A DNA stretch of 64,000 bases from Gymnogyps californianus (lineage: Eukaryota > Chordata > Aves > Accipitriformes > Cathartidae), in the NCBI RefSeq assembly GCF_018139145.2, contig NC_059480.1:11160428-11224427 (forward strand). The letters are read 5' to 3'. Each line of letters begins with the position of its first letter. Position 1 is the stretch's first letter. Position numbers and translations under genes: made by a program. A model generated the notes under the pieces. It worked only from the letters and a program-made list of their open reading frames with translations, was not told where the DNA came from and searched no databases. Below are positions 52,201 through 60,550 of the stretch, piece after piece.

Positions 52201-55200
52201 AAAGAGAAACATATCTTACAGATTATACAAGTAATCCTTTCGGTGGTCTTTTAAACTAGTGCTCAGTCTGCCTGAGCTGGGCTCCATGAGGCAGAGAGTA
52301 ACTGGTGAAGAGGAGGGTTTCTTATTTCTCTGTGCAAGTGAGAGAAGGGCTCTCTGGAAGGTACAATTCCTTACCACAGCAGCGTGAACACCCACCCACA
52401 CATGCCTGAGAAAGGACTAAGACTCAATGCCACAATTTAGCCTGCAGCTGTTGATTCCTGCTCCTTGTCAGGATATAATTAAGATATCGTCAGGCTGAAT
52501 AGGAAGATGGGACTTAAAACTAAAAATATCTCTCGTAATTATGGCTTAGATCTGGAAAGCAACGGATGGATTTTGATTTCTGAAAGAGACAATGCTGTTC
52601 TTGAAGATGGTTGAGTAATTTCTGAGTGAAAGGTAAAATAAACACTCTTGTAATCCCCTGTCTATATGACATACTGCTGAGGGTGTGCATGCAACCTCAT
52701 GAGGGAGGGCAAACATCTTAGTATGTAGGTCTGTCTATTTTATGCAGACAAATAGGGCTTTGCTATGTTTACTGGGAAATGTAAATCTTCATTCAAAGAC
52801 AATACAACAAAACAGTTGTTTCAGCTATGTATGGTCACTATTCAGGAACACATATATGGTTTTGATTTTAAAAAACCCAACAAACAAACAAAACCAAATC
52901 CTTTGGGATTCAAGACTGCACTTCCATACTTGGCTATATAAAGAGCCTTGTTGACTACTACCACTCCTGGGAAGAAACATCCTCCTTTCTGAACTCCTGT
53001 AAGACTAGATCTCCACCCTTCAGTAAGGGCATGCTTTCATTCTTTGGAGACTCTGGAGAATGTACTGGAGATAGGGGCCCTGATTAAGAGATACAGAATG
53101 TCCCAGTGCTTAGATTTCAACACCCTGACCCAGTGTCTGCACTATTGTTAGCAAGTTACCTGGAAGTAATTCTAGTATCAAAGACTGATGTAAAATATAA
53201 ACCTGTATATTTGTACCTAAACTTCTAAAGAGATGTAGTGTCAAATCTTTAAAAAGACTTGGGTGAAGAAATGAATGAAAACCACTCATAATCTACTTTA
53301 ATTCAACTGAAAGCTGCTCTCTTTTTTTCCCCTCAAAATACACCTTGCCAAGGATTTTCCCTTTCTGCATATGTTACCATTCAGTTTGAATTAATTTGTG
53401 TGAGCTGCTTCCTGGATGTTTTTGTTCCATCACTTGAGTGAGCACTGGCATTTGTTCGACAATACGGTGAGATGAGTCAAGGAAGAATTGGCCAGAAAAA
53501 CTAACTTCTTAATTTCATAGTTACCTTTCTCTCTGAACTGACTTACTGCATGTTTGTACAAATGCCAAAAAAAGACGAAGTAGGGGCTGGAGAAGGAGGT
53601 GAGACTACGGAAGTCCTGAAATGACCAGCTCAAATTAGTGCATAATGGCATCCTTAACCTCCTCTTGAATCTGTTTAAAAGCTTGCTTGCTAAACTGCAA
53701 TGAAATTGACAATGCTTCGCTACCTGCTTAGGACAGCGAAGCTATGCAGTAGCAAGGTAAGCAGCCAGTTCTGAAAATCCAGCTGCTATGATGGCAAAAT
53801 GACATTCTTCATTATCTCAGTAAACAGAGAGATCATAGACAACGTGATCCGTAATTACATCACCTGTTTGCTTTCTTAACAATCTGTTTTATTTCTCACC
53901 AAGGCAACAGCCTTGCCACCCTTCACTAATATAAGCATTGCTTCCTTTCCTTGAGATGCTAACGTCTGTCTCCTAGACTGGGTATGTTCTCCTGTACTCA
54001 GCTAACAAGCCCAAGCTGCAATTCTTCCTCCTCCTGTGCTGTGGATGGATTAGCGTTCTTCCATGTGGCATAAGCCCACCCAGTTGCTGGTTACTGTCTC
54101 CACCATCCCCACTTCCCTAGTCATGTTGTCCTCCACCCTCCTGTGTGTTACCACCAGCACTCATCAGACCACTTGGAGAAAAAGTGCAAATGGCACAGGG
54201 TCAGACAAAAGCAGCCAACAATTAAATGAGAGGGTACTTTCACAAGACCAAATTTGACCAAAGTTTGGGCTGCTGTCATTCCCCTTTCGCTCTACTCTGG
54301 CCATGTGTTCATGCTGCTCCCTTGGGCTGGATCTAACCAATATACAACTGTATATGTCTATGCATATAGCCTACACTACATACATACTTGTATGGAGTAC
54401 TCTAGTGTGAGCATTTATGTTGTTACAGAGTAGGAATACTTGCAAGCGGAAAAGTTGCTGGACTATTTCAAGAATGTTTCAAATCTTTAAACCCTCTGTT
54501 GAAACTGTTCTCTCACCCATCTGCCTGCAAAGCCAGATTTTTTTTCAGCTATAAGGAGACATAAAATGATTTTTAAATGAGCTTTAGAGCCCTTGACAGA
54601 TCCTGATTCTTTAAAAAGTGGTATCTTGTTATGCAAAAGTAAGAAATGAGCACTGTTTTTTATTGCTTTGTTTTAATTGAAAAGCAGAGATTTTCCGCCT
54701 TCCATATCTATCACTGCCATTTAATGGTGTAAAGTTTGTGTTTCTACTTCTCCAGGATACACTTCTGCCAAAGTCTGGATATCCCATTACCCCTGACATG
54801 GAGGCACACTGCTTGGGAAGGGAAGTGTGTATTTTCCTAGATCAGTGGTTCTCAAGTGCAATTCCTTCTTAGGCTGTGTGGAACGGGAAGGCCTGCTTCC
54901 CAGCCTCCATGTTGGGACAAGATGGTCATGTGAAGAGGGAAAGCACGTGATGTCACATTTTGTGGGGAGATTATTGGCGTCTGGGTCCATTTTAAGAGAA
55001 AATCTTTTTTCAGTGCAAATATTTCTAATGCCTTTTCTATCTGTTGCTGGTCTAGAGTGTGAAAGTCCAGAGAATTCCTGGAAAATTCACTGCTAAGATT
55101 TATGCATCTTGAGGTAAATGAATGCCAAATGTCTTGTAGGACTATAATACCATTTTTTTGTTTTGTTTTGTATCTTACTTTTTTCTAAATAACTCTTTTC

Positions 55201-58200
55201 TTTGAGAATTCCTAAAAGACAATTAAGATACATCTTTAGCAGCGTGGCAATACCACCTTAATCATGCTGATGCTTACTGCACAGGCATTGAAAAGAAAAA
55301 TGTCAAATCTTAGGAACTGCTGAGAAGAATCATAAATGACTTTTCTGTTTGCAAGAGTAAGACTTTGCACTTTAGGAGAGTCCAATGCTAGAAGAAACTA
55401 TAAATCATCTAAGAATTTAAATCTCTTAACTTGTACTAACATAAGCCAACCACAAATGTTCAGCACTGGTAATTAAATAATCTAGATCTTTGGAGGGAAA
55501 GTAGGGACAAAGTATCTATCAGTTTTTTCTTTTCAAATAAGGTTTGCTTAAAAGCATGTCCAATGCAGGGAACATTTGATGTAGGTCCAGAGAAAGATAG
55601 TTGGCAATAACGGAGTGGACAAAGGTATATATATTTATGTGAAACTACATTTATTTTATGAGGTCTCTCCATGGGATAATAAGAATGTCACATTACAGAT
55701 ATTTTAACCACATTTATAAGTCACTATGTGCAGCTTATGAATGACTGTCTCATGAATCCATGTATTTTATTCTATTAGGCAGATTTTGATTAAGTTCTCA
55801 TTCAGTGGAAACAAACAAAACGACTTCTGTAATTAAACTACCTTTAAAATTTATACTACCTAATTATGATATTAGCATGAAACTATGTATTCTAATCTGC
55901 AGCAGTAAACTGCTGCTAAACAGTATCATTGTTAATTGAACTAAGTTTAATTTAAAGCTTAGCAATTACTCAAATACCCTCTGAAGAGGAAAAAAACACT
56001 CATAACATTGGTGTAGAAGGAGAAGTTCTTTGAGGGAGTTTAACCTTTTTAAGCAGACAGCATGGCAAAATCAGATAGGGTCATCTGAAATAAGGAGGGT
56101 AGCACACTTCAACCCAGGGACATTTTAAACAGAACTGGTAGGATGTTTTATTCCAATACAGAAATGAAAACAAACAGCACTACTATCTAGGATTTACCTT
56201 CACTCTCTCCCACTGTGCCTTCACTTCAAACACACAGAAATCTCTTTCAGCTGCCCTGACTAGCCTCTGTGGGAAGTCTCCCTAGAAAGCCCTAATAACC
56301 TAAGACAGTTAGCCCTGTCCCCCTGGACTCAATCCCAGTGTATCTAATCTGATTTCCTAAATGTAAACACAGATAATTGGACAAAAATAGTATGTACAGA
56401 AAGTAGAAAAGGAAAGTCAGGACAAGACAATCTTTCAAACTCTGTTCACATCCTACTCACTCATTATACATATAACACTTCTTTTCATAGACAACTCACC
56501 AACATACCGCTAAATTGGCATAAAAACGGAGAACAGACATCACATCTCGCTATTATTTCTCCCTATGATTTCTATTGTTCATCCTTGCAGATGACCAGAA
56601 GCATTAGATTAAATATGGACACACTAGCATTTCTTCCATTATGGTGGGGTACCAGAATTTGAAATAACAATTTTCAGAGCTCAGGAGAAGATATCCAACT
56701 TAAGCAAATATGAAATACTGTTCCTCTAACACAATTTATTATTTTCATATCATAATGGCTACATTTTCATTAACCAGTTTGGAAATGAATGGACTATTAC
56801 ATGTACCAAAATGCCTGCTCTGCTTTAAAAAAACCCTCTCTTTGAAAAAGTAGTCTGCTATAACTGAGTTAAATGTTTAGTGTTTTAATAAATCAATGTT
56901 AGTATACTTGGTGAGCATATGTAGGACAGCCATGAGTCTATTTTTACTTGTATTAACTGTGCTAATCTGTAATGGGACATAATGAATATAAAATTTATGA
57001 AAGCTATGTTCATATGGTCTTGTTGCATTTATAGTTGCAGGAAGATTAGACCTCTTATAACGAAACATGAACTCTTTCAAATGAAAACTGAACACTATAG
57101 CTAAACATATTACCAGCTATCTTTGGGAAAAGCAACCATTAATGATACAGTACATTTGAGATTTCTTTTTTCCTTCTGCAAACCTAATGACAACTTTCAG
57201 AGGCAGTTTGATTAAAACATCTCTGGCACCATTGGCAACAGCAATTTATAAAATCTTCCACATGAAAGAGAAGATAGAACATATTTTCTGCTAAGGGCAG
57301 TCTGGTTTGCTTGCTAATTGAGAAGCTGGGGAAACTATTCCGTGTTCGTATCCTTCTTCCTCCCTCATTCCTGCAGCTTCTGCTTGTTTAATGTCAGTCA
57401 TTGGAAAAGACTCAGAATGAAATGCTTTGCAGGTTCCGAGTATGATACTGAACTAATGCTTAATCCTTGCACAGTGGTTAAGTATTCCCTGTTCCCTGGT
57501 TTGCTCATGTACTGTGCACAGCCAAACGAACCACCCATGTATCTAAGGTGGGGAGAGCAATTCTGGGGAAAAAAAAAAAAAAAAGTGCTTACACTCTAAT
57601 CCACATATCAAGTTTGATGATTAATGTCAAAGTTTTCTAGTTTACTGCTTGTACTTACATTAGTTGTGCAACTTTTTAGGCACCCAAATTAGAATTCTGT
57701 ACTGTACTACCACTCAGAAAAAATTAACCAGGAATATGAACAAAACTTCAGTTCTGCTCATAACAGTTTATGAGTAACTATTTAACAGTAACTCAAAAGC
57801 ATAACTTCCAGGGACAGATCAAGAACTAAGATTCCAGGCCACCAAATACCTTTTCTCTTGATGTGAACAGCGATGATCCAAAATGATATTTAACTTCTTA
57901 GCTTCTAAATTAATGCTATGTATGATATTTTAATTTCACTCAATATATTATTGTACATTCTGCTTCAATCCCGTTAATACAAAATTCTTTCAACGTAATC
58001 TCTTTTCTTCTATAGTGATAACTGTAAATTGCAGAATCAACTAGGTACTAAAATTTTGCTTTGAAAATTGTGAAACTTTTCGTGTGTGTAGAGTTGGCAC
58101 TGTGTTCAGAAAGCCATACAGGGAAAGCTGACTGTCCTATATGCACAGTACGCAAGGAGTAGGCAATGGGAGAAGATGACTTGGCAGACCTTGTTTGAAA

Positions 58201-60550
58201 GTATATCCTAATATTCCTCCCATGTAAGAAAGGGTTCAGTCAGGGTCTTGTAGTTTAGGATGGCATTAGGAACTGCGGGGCAGTTCCGTATCCTGGAAGC
58301 CTCATGGAGTACTTTTGCCCACCCTCTGCCTACAAGCAGAACTACACCATCACACTACAGTAACACAAGCTGTTTTCTTAGGAGAGAGCTTTGTCTTGTA
58401 TGTCTTTTCTTTGACAAAGAGGGGATTAAAAGAAAATTATCACCTTGCATGACTTTGCCAGGGAAAATTGTGGGCATTCAGCACATGTGAGTTTTGGGTC
58501 TGTGACTTGCTGAAACCCCTTATCTCAGAATCTCCTTTTGGGATTGTAATGAAAAGTCATTTCAGTACTTCTGCCTCTTCTCTCACATCTGCAGAATGGT
58601 AAGAGCAATGCTTATTTTCCCTACAAGGTGACTGACCAGGGCTAGATAAAACCTGATCTGTGTTTTCAAGAGGAAAAGTGTACATCAAGCAGCTATACTG
58701 GGTATTTTTAAATCAAATCTGAGTATAGTCTTGCTTTAACAAGCTATCTTCTCTTGGTAGCTCCATCCTATCAGAGATAGATATAATTTCCTATAAGATT
58801 CAAAGAAACACGAAGAATAAAGTCAAAGCTGAACATATCAAAAAGCAAGTCATAATTCATTTTTATATTATTATTTGGAGTAATCATTTCCTTTGAGAAA
58901 ATAAGCCTTTTTTTAGGATATGAAATACTAATAGTAAAACCAAGTGACTGTAGTCAATGTTTTTTGCATTCAAAGCAATCCTTTCCTATATCAAACAACA
59001 ACGATACCACTGATTACCTGCCTGATGACCCCATTCTGGTTAAGAATGTATTCAGGATACTGTTGAAGTGACAGCATTTCAGCTGCAATTGAACAATGTT
59101 CGTACTTCCTAATACTGTGACCCTTTTGCCTGGGACAATACATGCAGAATGCTCAAAGAACAGGAAACTGCTGTCTGTCTAGTTTTAGGAGTCTAGGAAA
59201 TTAGTACCACTAAACATTACTCCTTAATATCCCCTTCCCTGTTTCACCCAGCATCATTCAAAATAGGCACAACAGTCTGTTTAGTTTATCACCTTATACC
59301 CTGTATGGTTGCTTACTAGCACACTCTGATTAGGTCGTGTATTTTGCTCACTCTGTCTTGTGGAAACTGATAGTCCAGTGGACAGCTTGACAGTGAATTG
59401 AGCCCTATAACCTTTGACCATATTCCTAACTTTTAACTGCTGCAATTACACTGTTGTATCACTCCTGCTGTTCTCAAGCATGCTGCTTCACCCCCAGGCA
59501 AGACACAAAGCCTCCAGTCACCGCCACCATGGGATGGAGATTCAGTTTCTTGACAGCAGGCATCTGGGTTCATCAGCTAGAGCTGAAATGTCGATGTCCT
59601 TGAGGGAATCCCAGCAGACTCCATGAGAGCCCTCAGCTGGTCTTTAGGTTGTGTGCAGCACAAGCAGTGCTGGAAACCTTTTGCCTGAGATAAAACTGCT
59701 CTTTTCTAAAGCCCTTGTTGGCTCACTGGGGCCAGGGAGTAGCAATCAAATGGGATTCCGAGTAAGGATCTGCTCTCCTGAGCCCTTCATCAAATAAAAA
59801 ACTATTATGATCATAGCAATGTACTTCCATCCAGTTTCATGTAGATAGTGTGTAAAGCAACATAACAACTTCTATTTCTTCATGTAGGCTCTTAACCAAA
59901 AGCTGTTCTTAATTGTGTTATAACCCACAATACTGAGATTTAAATTTAATTTCGAATGTAAAAGAATTCTGTTTGAGTTCTTTAGCAGCTTCTCCTCATC
60001 TAATATGGAAAGAGTTTTCTCTTTAATTGTATCTCTATGCCTTCAAGAATATTGAGCAGCCTTTTAAACATCTGCTCTTTCCAACCTGCCACTTAAAAAG
60101 TTACGGTTTGGAATAATTTCCTCTTTGGCTTATTTTTCTCTCTTATCAGTTGCAGTTTATGAACATAAAATATATGGAGGGCCACAAAGTCTGAAAGCCA
60201 AATGTGGGGAAACTGCTGCAGTAATCTTTATTACTGTGCTCTGTATAGAAATCTGTATGCATTTTTGCTTTGTATGTTTGCTTTTAACAGAAAGCTGGAA
60301 ATTACAGGAACTATAGATAGGTTGCTATAATTTCAGTGTCAGTTAGTCATTAACTTTTTTTAATTTAACGTGTACTGTGGTTGGCCCCACACCCTGCCCA
60401 AATAACTCTCAACAGACTTTTCCCCAGAGGAGATTACAGTGAGTACTTACTGAGGCACAGTTGCTTTCTGACTTGTCTTCCAGAAAGCCAATTTGGCATG
60501 GTGTCCTCTGATTCTGCAGCCAGTAGTCTGTTGATTCTAGCAGACTGTTA
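13074..60550 (-). CDS. SPHKAP: SPHKAP: SPHK1 interactor, type I PKA anchoring protein (10 exons, lacks the N-terminal about 50 residues)
   Basis: Ten minus-strand exons join in frame: 60550-60451, 34579-34520, 31241-31107, 28088-27833, 27555-23808, 20335-20156, 18255-18169, 16181-16129, 16044-15860, 13217-13074. They give 1,649 codons including stop. SPHKAP (SKIP) is a large, mostly disordered A-kinase anchoring protein that binds PKA-RI and sphingosine kinase 1 and, in neurons, sits at ER-plasma membrane contacts through VAP. What is seen: N-terminal STDYWLQNQR, a phospho-FFAT-like DFLTASE, amphipathic helices YATNLAESVL and FAEELAETVVSMATEIAA, repeated SSxESI motifs, STGSWSQLANDEDNPDD, and a conserved C-terminus ending DWLLELG. 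Exon order, phase and length fit human SPHKAP as I recall it (1,700 residues, 12 exons). No frameshift or internal stop was found. The upstream coding exon(s) are beyond position 64000. Orientation is convergent with DAW1. Confidence 0.96.
13218..15859 (-). other. SPHKAP intron (last)
   Basis: A 2.6-kb intron. It contains a T20 run (13789-13808) and open frames without signatures (14343-14528, 14548-14742, 15117-15329). No exon or clear repeat was recognised. Confidence 0.8.
15860..16044 (-). CDS. SPHKAP: SPHKAP penultimate exon (LLVINFDLEPECPDAELRAT ...)
   Basis: The acceptor TTTTTCCAG precedes AA (which completes a split Glu codon). Then STSGLSVGTTNCQKD, LLVINFDLEPECPDAELRAT, LQWIAASELGIPTIYFKKSQ and ENRIEK follow, with donor GTAGTA at 15859. 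From LLVINF onward it appears identical to human as I recall it. The open frame that runs on into 15701 is intron read-through. Length 185 bp. Confidence 0.96.
16129..16181 (-). CDS. SPHKAP: SPHKAP 53-bp exon (ELVEEKVFLKEQTENTE)
   Basis: The acceptor TTTCTAAG precedes T (completes Asn AAT). 17 codons ELVEEKVFLKEQTENTE follow, then G before the donor GTAAGT. It aligns with human ELVEEKKILKGQSESTE as I recall it. The following intron (16045-16128) is only 84 bp. Being tiny, it is found only by phase and homology. Confidence 0.93.
16182..18168 (-). other. SPHKAP intron
   Basis: A 2.0-kb intron. The plus-strand open frame 16719-17081 (120 codons) has no domain and no matching splice context. Nothing else is supported. 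Confidence 0.8.
18169..18255 (-). CDS. SPHKAP: SPHKAP 87-bp cassette-type exon (NGNSSTTSSLGIMDLEIYQE)
   Basis: The acceptor TTTGTCAG precedes C (completes Ser). It then reads NGNSSTTSSLGIMDLEIYQE and NVPSSPMI, ending AA (split Asn) before the strong donor GTAAGT. It is 87 bp (29 codons) with phase 2 on both sides, so skipping keeps the frame. Human SPHKAP isoforms of 1,700 and 1,671 residues, as I recall them, differ by exactly 29. Confidence 0.94.
18256..20155 (-). other. SPHKAP intron
   Basis: A 1.9-kb intron. A CTCF-like core is present at 18352-18372 (weak). No repeat or other gene was recognised. Confidence 0.8.
20156..20335 (-). CDS. SPHKAP: SPHKAP exon (SSSEESTGSWSQLANDEDNP ...)
   Basis: The acceptor ACCAG precedes C AAC AGT CCT. 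It reads SNSPQSRPDAEIIEETKTAE, EFPNHLSSSEESTGSWSQLA and NDEDNPDDTSSYLQLSERSL, ending AG before the donor GTACCC. A second acceptor 6 bp downstream (CAACAG) would remove two residues. The donor lacks G at +5 and is weak. Length is 180 bp with phase 2 on both sides, so skipping is frame-neutral. Confidence 0.94.
20336..23807 (-). other. SPHKAP intron
   Basis: A 3.5-kb intron. It contains CA/TA low complexity (21061-21100) and a T18 run (23436-23453). The short open frames (20675-20872, 20899-21228, 21948-22169, 22248-22583) carry no signature. Confidence 0.8.
21061..21100. repeat. CA/TA microsatellite-like tract
   Basis: Interrupted CACACACACA and ACACACATATATATACATAC sequence in an SPHKAP intron. 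Confidence 0.8.
23808..27555 (-). CDS. SPHKAP: SPHKAP giant central exon (3,748 bp)
   Basis: The acceptor TTTTACTAG precedes GT CAT GAA; the donor is AG|GTAAGT at 23807. It is open throughout and encodes about 1,249 residues, roughly 234-1483 of the protein. Landmarks in order: YATNLAESVLQDAFIRLSQS (27029-27088), SRSWNELPKIVIVQSPDSSE, SALEVALACAATVIGTISSP, YSFPSALCGMTQVASAVAVC, CITDFAEELAETVVSMATEI (helix 25373-25444), KQPWFCAWKRGNEYL, RAPRLSEIKRKTDEHPELKE, FANEVAAKIMNL (25082-25114), SKQSSCESITDEFSRFMVNQ, SKQSSTESITEEFYRYMLRE, ANSLDGFAHH, MLIHETWASSIESLMRKNKI and REVPLIQIETEQRDE. Order and spacing match human SPHKAP as I recall it; the stretches between are divergent and Ser-rich. The start codon usually picked inside it (27517) is not the real start, because the exon begins 38 bp upstream by splicing. 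Confidence 0.97.
24647..24685 (-). repeat. Internal protein repeat unit SKQSSTESITEEF
   Basis: A near copy of the unit at 24842-24880, followed by YRYMLREIEKENKD, where the first copy has SRFMVNQMENEGRG. The similarity therefore extends beyond the core (aromatic, R, aromatic, M, then an acidic helix). Confidence 0.8.
24842..24880 (-). repeat. Internal protein repeat unit SKQSSCESITDEF
   Basis: One of three related units in the giant exon: ASSCESIPEED (within 24962-24994), SKQSSCESITDEF (here) and SKQSSTESITEEF (24647-24685). Each has S-S-x-E-S-I followed by acidic residues. Confidence 0.8.
25373..25444 (-). other. PKA-RI anchoring helix 2 (DFAEELAETVVSMATEIAAI)
   Basis: The canonical SPHKAP AKAP helix: FAEELAETVVSMATEIAAIC with the A/V/I face expected for RI docking. 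Human reads FAEELADTVVSMATEIAAIC as I recall it, a single conservative change. Confidence 0.75.
27029..27088 (-). other. Putative PKA-anchoring amphipathic helix 1 (YATNLAESVLQDAFIRLSQS)
   Basis: A conserved 20-residue helix with hydrophobic positions spaced i, i+3, i+4, i+7, which suits docking to an R-subunit dimer. SPHKAP is reported to hold two type I PKA dimers; assigning this helix as one of the sites is my inference. Confidence 0.5.
27556..27832 (-). other. SPHKAP intron (277 bp)
   Basis: A short intron between donor GTAAAA (27832) and acceptor CTAG (27556). No features. Confidence 0.85.
27833..28088 (-). CDS. SPHKAP: SPHKAP exon with FFAT-like motif
   Basis: The acceptor CCCCTCTAG precedes TGT CCT TGG. 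It reads CPWLADVCLVQCARGDRKNS, TSCIIFEINKFLIGLELVQE, RQLQIEAHALKPEDDTNCSV and SSIEEDFLTASEHLEDDNEA, then DEYKT, and ends with G (split Gly) before GTAAAA. The open frame visible past the donor (to 27774) is intron read-through. Length 256 bp, phase 0 to 1. The N-terminal half looks folded (FEINKFLIGLELVQE) and is nearly identical to human as I recall it. Confidence 0.96.
27873..27893 (-). other. Phospho-FFAT-like VAP-binding motif DFLTASE
   Basis: The sequence D-F-L-T-A-S-E fits the phospho-FFAT pattern (acidic at 1, Phe at 2, Ser/Thr at 4, Ala at 5, Glu at 7) with an acidic upstream tract EEDDTN...SIEE. VAP binding of mammalian SPHKAP is known; that this motif is the site here is inference. 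Confidence 0.65.
28089..31106 (-). other. SPHKAP intron
   Basis: A 3.0-kb intron. A C14 run lies at 30919-30932. The open frames here show no signature. The stretch at 28805-28850 weakly recalls a MIR tail (TATCCTCATTTTATTGATAT), but this is not enough to call. Confidence 0.8.
30919..30932. repeat. C14 homopolymer followed by CA-rich tract
   Basis: Fourteen consecutive C on the plus strand, then TCGCCACACACACTT. Low complexity, prone to length error. Confidence 0.85.
31107..31241 (-). CDS. SPHKAP: SPHKAP exon (RLISVSPNLPKLISSMNVQP ...)
   Basis: The acceptor ATACTACAG precedes AGG TTG ATC. The 45 codons read RLISVSPNLPKLISSMNVQP, PKENEIVLLSGLASGNLQAD and YEVPQ, then donor GTAGGA. Human: KLVNVSPDLPKLISSMNVQQ as I recall it. 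Phase 0 on both sides, 135 bp. Confidence 0.95.
31242..34519 (-). other. SPHKAP intron
   Basis: A 3.3-kb intron. A GC-richer patch with several CpG lies at about 33000-33220. The open frames 33007-33213 and 33422-33676 have no recognised family. A weak MIR-like stretch is near 32080-32190 (not called). Confidence 0.8.
34520..34579 (-). CDS. SPHKAP: SPHKAP 60-bp exon (VCFVNLDANRDDCSDEQVKQ)
   Basis: The acceptor CTCATTACAG precedes GTT TGT TTT. Exactly 20 codons VCFVNLDANRDDCSDEQVKQ follow, then donor GTAACA. Human VCFVNLDVNKDECSTEHLQQ, as I recall it, aligns without gaps. Phase 0 on both sides. Confidence 0.95.
36800..36804. repeat. Target-site duplication CAGTA (left)
   Basis: A five-base direct repeat, identical to 37389-37393, bounding the solo LTR. 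Confidence 0.85.
36805..37388 (-). mobile_element. Solo LTR of an avian endogenous retrovirus (ERVL-like), 584 bp
   Basis: It begins TGTTGTGGTTTAACCCCAGC and ends ATCCCAGCCAAAACCAGTACA on the plus strand (TG...CA). It is flanked by an exact 5-bp duplication CAGTA (36800-36804 and 37389-37393). A TATA-like ATATAAA (minus strand, 37124-37118) and a poly(A) signal ATTAAA (minus, 36936-36931) set the LTR orientation to minus, the same as SPHKAP. No internal retroviral sequence is present, so this is the product of LTR-LTR recombination. The 5-bp duplication favours the ERVL class; the family name is not certain. Confidence 0.9.
37389..37393. repeat. Target-site duplication CAGTA (right)
   Basis: The copy matching 36800-36804, directly after the terminal CA of the LTR. 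Confidence 0.85.
37447..37465. repeat. T19 homopolymer
   Basis: A run of T 54 bp to the right of the LTR. Low complexity. Confidence 0.85.
37695..37765 (+). mobile_element. CR1 3' scrap
   Basis: GATTAGCCCTGCTTTGAGCA, then GGAGGTGGGACTAGATGG, matches the CR1 segment that precedes its 3' end (GCCCTGC...GAGCAGGAGGTTGGACTAGATGAC). Only about 50-70 bp are recognisable. Confidence 0.55.
42373..42406. repeat. TA/TG microsatellite
   Basis: Alternating TATATA with TGTG interruptions over about 34 bp. Confidence 0.85.
60451..60550 (-). CDS. SPHKAP: SPHKAP exon (NSLLESTDYWLQNQRTPCQI ...), first coding exon seen in the window
   Basis: The acceptor TTCTCTGCAG precedes T (completes a split codon, probably Ser). 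The 33 codons NSLLESTDYWLQNQRTPCQI and GFLEDKSESNCAS follow, then the strong donor GTAAGT. Human reads NSLLESTDYWLQNQRMPCQI as I recall it. Length is 100 bp, ending in phase 0, which fits VCFVNL at 34579. It has no start codon and is not visible as an open frame; it was found by homology on the minus strand. Confidence 0.95.

Larger units (their letters stand above)
34580..60450 (-). other. SPHKAP large intron (25.9 kb)
   Basis: It lies between the VCFVNL exon and the STDYWLQ exon. It holds a solo LTR (36805-37388), a CR1 scrap (about 37695-37765), a TA/TG microsatellite (42373-42406) and a T19 run (37447-37465). I read the open frames (34621-34914, 36266-36640, 41948-42328, 50507-50779, 51926-52234 and others) and recognised no family in any. 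The rest looks like unique intronic DNA. Confidence 0.8.

Noticed and set aside
59521..59603. Perfect Kozak CCGCCACCATGGG with a 24-codon frame
   Set aside because: Plus-strand, isolated in a minus-strand intron, no TATA, exon signals or conservation evidence; likely coincidence.
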